From: Psychromonas sp. SP041
Lineage (GTDB): Bacteria; Pseudomonadota; Gammaproteobacteria; Enterobacterales; Psychromonadaceae
Assembly: GCF_000470315.2 (NCBI RefSeq)
Contig: NZ_CBRF02000019.1
Span: 20,374-84,373, forward strand
DNA: 64,000 nucleotides
Direction: 5' to 3'
Shown: in pieces, positions 59,517-64,000 of the stretch
Layout: the number at the start of each line of letters is the position of its first letter
How positions within the stretch are numbered: the stretch's first letter is position 1
Made by a program: the position numbers and the translations under genes
Notes under the pieces: generated by a model
The model's input: only the letters and a program-made list of their open reading frames with translations
What the model was told of the DNA's origin: nothing
Database searches by the model: none

Positions 59517-62500
59517 TTACGCACTAAATAATTTTTCTAAATCATGGCCATATTGATTAACTTTGTCGTTTTGCATATTCAATTGCTCACTCAATGGCAC
59601 ATAAGCTGAATTATCTGACTCAGTAGTAATTTGTTTTATTTGCTCCATATTGATTTTAATGATTAAAATTCGTGTCTCATTTGTTGAATCATTATAAGCA
59701 GAAATAATTAATTCAACATTGCCCTCTTCATCTAAAATCTCATCCGGAATAGTGCCCGAAATTTGCCCAGTCAAGTAGTTGATAAATAAACCATCTGGTA
59801 AAGCTTTACCTTCTTCACCATAACTACCCGTGTACACTTCCTGTTGTGAACGATAATCATCACTGATATCAATAGTAATGATACCTGATTCAAAACCAAT
59901 TTTTTGAAGTTTGAAATCCACTGTTTCAACAGTATCGTCAAAACTAATCTGACCACTCTCATTAACAGAAACAATGACATTGTCGCTTCTAACAATTCCT
60001 TCCGAAGCTCTTCCTTTGAAGTCTGCTTGTAATGTATTAGTAGAGGCAACCTCATCTAATACAACCACTTCAGTGGCTATTTCTTCATCATTCCCTTCTC
60101 TAACAATGTCTATCTCAAGTTCATTTGCATCAACAGAGTCCGAATTAGTATTAAATGATCCACTATCACTTTCCCCTGCTTCCTCTGCAATGAATGGCGT
60201 ATCATTTGAAGTAGATTCAGTAATATCTGGAACAACGATCGATGGAGCAATTATTTCAATTGAAAACTCTTTGTTAACTACTTCAGATCCATCGCTAGCA
60301 CTTATTACAATATCAAAGACACCGATATCATCTAAGCTGCCAGATATCACGCCTGTTTGTGGATCAAAGACCAATCCATTAGGTAAACCTGACACCTCAA
60401 ATGAAATTTCATCGGTTAAATCGATATCTGTAAATTGTGATGATACATCTACTGTTAAATCAGTACCAAATGCTAACTCAGAAAGGTCTATATTATCATT
60501 TGATACAACAATTGATGAATTACTACCAACCAAATTAATACTGACATCTTGAGTAACTGCTTCTCCATTATTATCCATGACGGTAATGGTAAACACTGCA
60601 TTAATAACATCACCTTCACCAAGAAAAGCGGCTGCTCCATCAGCTAATGTATAATTCCAATTAACTATGCCATTATTTGTATTTAATGGATCTTCAGAAA
60701 TAGTAAATGCGTTACTGAATTCAGTTAATTGTTCTTGTGTTAGAAGGATCTCTTCACCATCTGAACTCGTCACACTGAGTGAATTCGTCGCTTCAGAAAC
60801 GGTAGCAGTAGCAGATAAATCAGCATCAGTGAACGTAATCGTTCCACTCTCATTGATACTTTCTCCATCAACAATATTACCTACTACATCAATAACTTGT
60901 ATCTCTGGGACATCATTAGTGCCAGTTAATGTAACGGTTATATTTTGACTAGCTTCTTCACCATTGTTGTCAATGACAATAATAGTGAAGGTAGCAGTAA
61001 CCGTTTCATTTTCACCTAGAAATGCTAACGTATCTTGTGATACGGCATAGTCCCAATTAACTGTCCCGTTATTGGTATTAGAATCAGCTTCTGTAATGTT
61101 AAAACCATTACTAATACTGATTAATTGCGCTTCGGTTAATGTGAGTACTTCTCCTGCTTGATTTAATGCAACAACCGCTTCCGTCACTTCTGTTGCATCA
61201 GAGGTTCCCGATAAATCAGCATCAGTGAAGGTAATCGAACCACTATCTGTAAGTGTCTCTGCTCCATCAACAATTTCACCAACAGTATCAATTGGCTGAA
61301 TAACAGGCGCATCTCCTGAACCAGATAACGTAATAGTTATATCTTGGTTAGCTGCTGCTCCCGAATCATCTGTCACAATAATAGTAAAAGTGGCAGTTGC
61401 AGATTCCCCTTCATCTAAGAAGTCTAATTGCCCTTCAGGTAATGTATAATCCCAATTAACAACGCCTTCACCACTATCAAAGCTAGTTGTTATAATACTA
61501 AATGCCTCACTTAATTGAGCAAAGTGCTCATCGGACAAGGCAATTAATTCACCATCCTCAGTCGTCGCTATAACAGACTTAATTTTATCTGACACAACAG
61601 CTGTTTCTGATAGCTCTGCGTTAGTAAAGGTAATAGACCCACTATCGCTTAGCTCTCCTGAGGCTATTTCACCAGTAACATCAACGATATCTATTTGTGG
61701 GGAGTCACCAATACCAGTCATACTAATAGTAATATCCTGGCTATCAGTTCCTCCATTATTATCAGTCAGAATAATAGTAAATACAGCGGTTATTGTTTCG
61801 CCTTCACCTAAAAATGCTAATGCGCCATCTTCTAAAGTGTAGTCCCAATTGATTGTACCTTCATTAGTATTTAACTCTCCCTCAGTAAGGCTAAATGCAT
61901 TTGAGATCTCAGCTAATTGAGCGTCGGTTAATAAAAACTCTTCGCCATTAATAATCGCAGCGGTAATTGATTTCGTTACCTCTGACGCGTTTAATATTGC
62001 TGATAAATCAACATCGGTAAAGGTGATAGAGCCATTATCATTTAATCCACCTTGGCCATCGACTATTTCACCTTCTATATCTACAGGTTGAATCTCAGGA
62101 TGATGCCCAGTTCCTGTTAACGTTACAACCACATCTTGAGTATCTGTGGTACCGAGGTCATCGGTGACAATAATAGTAAATGTCGCAGTAACTGTTTCCC
62201 CTTCATCTAAAAAGTCGAGTTGACCTTCAGATAAAGTGTAATCCCAATTTACTGTGCCATTATTGGTATTTGATGATAATTCACTCACACTAAATGCATT
62301 ACCAATATCAGCCAATTGAGTTTCAGTTAATGTAAGTGCTTCGCCTGATACATTAAATGCCTCAATTCCTTTAACGATATCCGAGGCAATAGGACGATTT
62401 GATAAATCATCATTAGTAAAGGTAATTGAACCATTATCACTAAGTTGTCCGTCAGTTATTTCTCCTACTACATCAACTACTTGGATTTCAGGCTTATCAC

Positions 62501-64000
62501 CTGTTCCAGATAAAGTAAGTGTAATATCTTGACTCGCTTCTTCGCCATTATTATCAGTAACAATAATAGTAAACACGGCTGTAATTTCTTCGCCCTCTCC
62601 GAGGAACGCTAATACATCATCAGCTAATGAGTAATCCCAATTGACAGTACCATCATTCGTATTTGATGCAGGTTCTGTAATACTAAAACCATTGCTGATA
62701 TTACTTAGTTGATCACCGGTGAGTACCAGTAATTCACCATCTCTATCTAAAGCAGTGATCGCTTTAATTGTTTCCGTTGCATCTAATGTTGCAGATGAAT
62801 CCGCATCAGTAAATGTAATAAACCCACTATCATTAAGTGTTTCTGCACCATCAGTAACGCCGCCAACAACATCAATTGCTTGAATAACGGGTGTATCGCC
62901 AGTACCTGATAATGTGATACTAATATTTTGACTCGAAGCAGTGCCTAAATCATCCGTTACTGTGATTGTAAACGTAGCAGTTGCTGACTCACCTTCATCT
63001 AAGAAGTCTAATTGACCTTCAGGTAATGTATAATCCCAATTAACAATACCTTCACTGCTATTAAAGCTTGTTGTAATAATAGTAAATGCATCACTTAATT
63101 GAGTTTCTTGTTCCTCTGTTAGTAAAATTGAGTCACCATTTTGTGAAGAGGCAACAATAGATTCAACTTGATCAGATACGGTTAATGTTTCTGATTCATC
63201 AGCATTAGCAAATGAAATTGAACCACTATCGCTAAGCTCACCAGCAACGATCTCACCTTCAACATCATCGATGATAATAGTTGGCGCATCATTAACAGGT
63301 GTAATAGTAAATGTAACATCTTGTGATACTAATGAACCATTAGCATCTTCTGCAAAGAAAGTAATGGTTTCAACACCAGTAAAATCTTCAGTTGTACTAT
63401 TAATAGTTGCAATACCATCAACGATACTAATCCCAATATTTTCATTACCTATTGCACTATAAATTAGCTCATCTGTTGAGGTTTCAACATCAGAGAAATA
63501 ATTTTTTAAATCAACTGTGTAATCAGCAAAGTCTTCGTTTTGTGTTTGGTCAGGAATAGTTGTGCTACCAACAGGCGTATCATTCACTGCCGTAATATCT
63601 ATCGTAAACGTCGCAGTATCGCTTAACGCATTATCAATACCAGTATCGCCGCCACTGTCAGTGACACGGACCGTGAAGGTTTCAGTGGTGTCGCTTGATA
63701 ACGCATCAATCGCTCCTGCGTTTGGCGCAAAGCTGTAACTGCCATCGCTTGCTAAAGTTAATGTTCCGTACGTACCCACATGGGTATCAGTGCCGTCAGT
63801 GAAGTCGTAAGTAAAGGCTGTGTCATCAATATCACTTGCTGTTAACGTACCGGTAGTTGCATCGAAGCTATCCGCTGCTGCTGTATCAGCAATGGCAGTC
63901 GTCACATCCGCTAAGGTCGGTGCATCATTTACTGGGTTAACAGTAAATACAATTGCTTGTGTCACTGCTTGGCCATCAGGATCAGTTGCCGTGAAGCTAA
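59517..64000 (-). CDS. Giant VCBS/cadherin-like repeat surface protein (5' end beyond window)
   Basis: The frame is open to the window edge, so about 1494 C-terminal residues are visible. From the N-terminal side: a VCBS-type unit (near 63560-63920), a cadherin-like unit, seven tandem repeats of about 131 residues (about 60520-63284) with the core NNGTVNWDYTL ... FTIIVTDNNGE, then a He_PIG/CADG-like domain (SGLPNGLVFDPQTGVISGSL), a Ser/Thr/Asp-rich linker and a last similar domain (LPDGLFINYLTGQISGTIP). The protein ends YGHDLEKLFSA. Such proteins are large adhesins, often type I secreted. No GGxGxD repeats are seen in the visible part. Confidence 0.88.
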   Translation of the reverse strand, partial: SFTATDPDGQAVTQAIVFTVNPVNDAPTLADVTTAIADTAAADSFDATTGTLTASDIDDTAFTYDFTDGTDTHVGTYGTLTLASDGSYSFAPNAGAIDALSSDTTETFTVRVTDSGGDTGIDNALSDTATFTIDITAVNDTPVGSTTIPDQTQNEDFADYTVDLKNYFSDVETSTDELIYSAIGNENIGISIVDGIATINSTTEDFTGVETITFFAEDANGSLVSQDVTFTITPVNDAPTIIIDDVEGEIVAGELSDSGSISFANADESETLTVSDQVESIVASSQNGDSILLTEEQETQLSDAFTIITTSFNSSEGIVNWDYTLPEGQLDFLDEGESATATFTITVTDDLGTASSQNISITLSGTGDTPVIQAIDVVGGVTDGAETLNDSGFITFTDADSSATLDATETIKAITALDRDGELLVLTGDQLSNISNGFSITEPASNTNDGTVNWDYSLADDVLAFLGEGEEITAVFTIIVTDNNGEEASQDITLTLSGTGDKPEIQVVDVVGEITDGQLSDNGSITFTNDDLSNRPIASDIVKGIEAFNVSGEALTLTETQLADIGNAFSVSELSSNTNNGTVNWDYTLSEGQLDFLDEGETVTATFTIIVTDDLGTTDTQDVVVTLTGTGHHPEIQPVDIEGEIVDGQGGLNDNGSITFTDVDLSAILNASEVTKSITAAIINGEEFLLTDAQLAEISNAFSLTEGELNTNEGTINWDYTLEDGALAFLGEGETITAVFTIILTDNNGGTDSQDITISMTGIGDSPQIDIVDVTGEIASGELSDSGSITFTNAELSETAVVSDKIKSVIATTEDGELIALSDEHFAQLSEAFSIITTSFDSGEGVVNWDYTLPEGQLDFLDEGESATATFTIIVTDDSGAAANQDITITLSGSGDAPVIQPIDTVGEIVDGAETLTDSGSITFTDADLSGTSDATEVTEAVVALNQAGEVLTLTEAQLISISNGFNITEADSNTNNGTVNWDYAVSQDTLAFLGENETVTATFTIIVIDNNGEEASQNITVTLTGTNDVPEIQVIDVVGNIVDGESINESGTITFTDADLSATATVSEATNSLSVTSSDGEEILLTQEQLTEFSNAFTISEDPLNTNNGIVNWNYTLADGAAAFLGEGDVINAVFTITVMDNNGEAVTQDVSINLVGSNSSIVVSNDNIDLSELAFGTDLTVDVSSQFTDIDLTDEISFEVSGLPNGLVFDPQTGVISGSLDDIGVFDIVISASDGSEVVNKEFSIEIIAPSIVVPDITESTSNDTPFIAEEAGESDSGSFNTNSDSVDANELEIDIVREGNDEEIATEVVVLDEVASTNTLQADFKGRASEGIVRSDNVIVSVNESGQISFDDTVETVDFKLQKIGFESGIITIDISDDYRSQQEVYTGSYGEEGKALPDGLFINYLTGQISGTIPDEILDEEGNVELIISAYNDSTNETRILIIKINMEQIKQITTESDNSAYVPLSEQLNMQNDKVNQYGHDLEKLFSA
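60520..63284 (-). repeat. Seven tandem ~131-residue VCBS-like repeats in the adhesin gene
   Basis: Seven protein repeats of about 395 bases each. Two subtypes occur: one with LDFLDEGE and TDDLG/TDDSG (repeats 1, 3, 5) and one with LAFLGEGE and DNNGE (repeats 2, 4, 6, 7, with minor variants). Repeats 1 and 5, and 2 and 6, are closest to each other, which points to duplication of a multi-repeat block. Confidence 0.8.

Noticed and set aside
59974..60552. 192-codon plus-strand open frame within the adhesin gene
   Set aside because: Antisense shadow of the Ser/Thr/Asp-rich coding region; no ribosome site and no family resemblance.

Overview
The window is a chromosomal segment of an AT-rich gammaproteobacterium. 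Gene order and protein families (moaA-napFDA with narQP, dinG/yfcA/priC/ybaM, cysS divergent from ppiB-lpxH, proQ-prc, trhP-yfhL, sapABCDF, lolCDE, pilZ-mfd-csiV, rluC divergent from rne, tusE-efpL, qmcA-nfeD) fit marine Alteromonadales, and Psychromonas or a close relative is my best guess. That placement is inference; no rRNA or tRNA gene is visible in the window to confirm it.

Layout. 1-6390: periplasmic nitrate respiration. napA (cut by the left edge), napD and napF lie downstream of moaA on the minus strand, and a nitrate/nitrite two-component pair (narQ-like, narP) lies on the plus strand. moaA has a leader that looks like a Moco riboswitch, and an FNR-type box precedes napF. 6449-17668: housekeeping blocks for DNA helicase/replication restart, CysRS, cyclophilin, lipid A biosynthesis, acyl-CoA ligase and the ProQ/Prc pair. 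17936-26278: tRNA wobble hydroxylation (TrhP + YfhL ferredoxin), a MATE exporter and a complete sapABCDF peptide ABC transporter. 26537-36650: a CsrD/MshH-like degenerate GGDEF-EAL protein, ttcA, tpiA, yccA, a lipoprotein esterase and the LolCDE lipoprotein exporter. This part carries three copies of a 161-bp MITE-like repeat, and two of them form an inverted pair around the esterase-lolEDC block. 36743-55791: mfd, csiV, ybiB, a HAD phosphatase, rluC, rne, trxB, folD, yccS, tusE, efpL, nfeD, qmcA and a small ABM-fold protein; a second MITE-like family sits at 41134-41399.

55956-64000 is the most unusual part. It is a minus-strand cluster made of the 3' end of a very large VCBS/cadherin-like repeat surface protein, a GAF-domain protein fused to a HlyD-type adaptor, and a polytopic M50 (site-2-protease-like) protein with a PqqD-like N-terminus and a HlyD-type C-terminus. 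The visible C-terminus of the big protein has no RTX nonapeptides, and no ABC ATPase or TolC gene lies on the visible side. I propose it as a candidate noncanonical export or processing system for the adhesin.

Coding starts were revised from the longest open frames wherever a ribosome-binding site or family alignment favoured a downstream codon (moaA, dinG, fadD, trhP, tpiA, yccA, pilZ, ybiB, rne, folD, the M50 protein and the GAF-HlyD protein). One conserved short gene (ybaM) was added. I saw no tRNA, rRNA, CRISPR array or complete insertion sequence.
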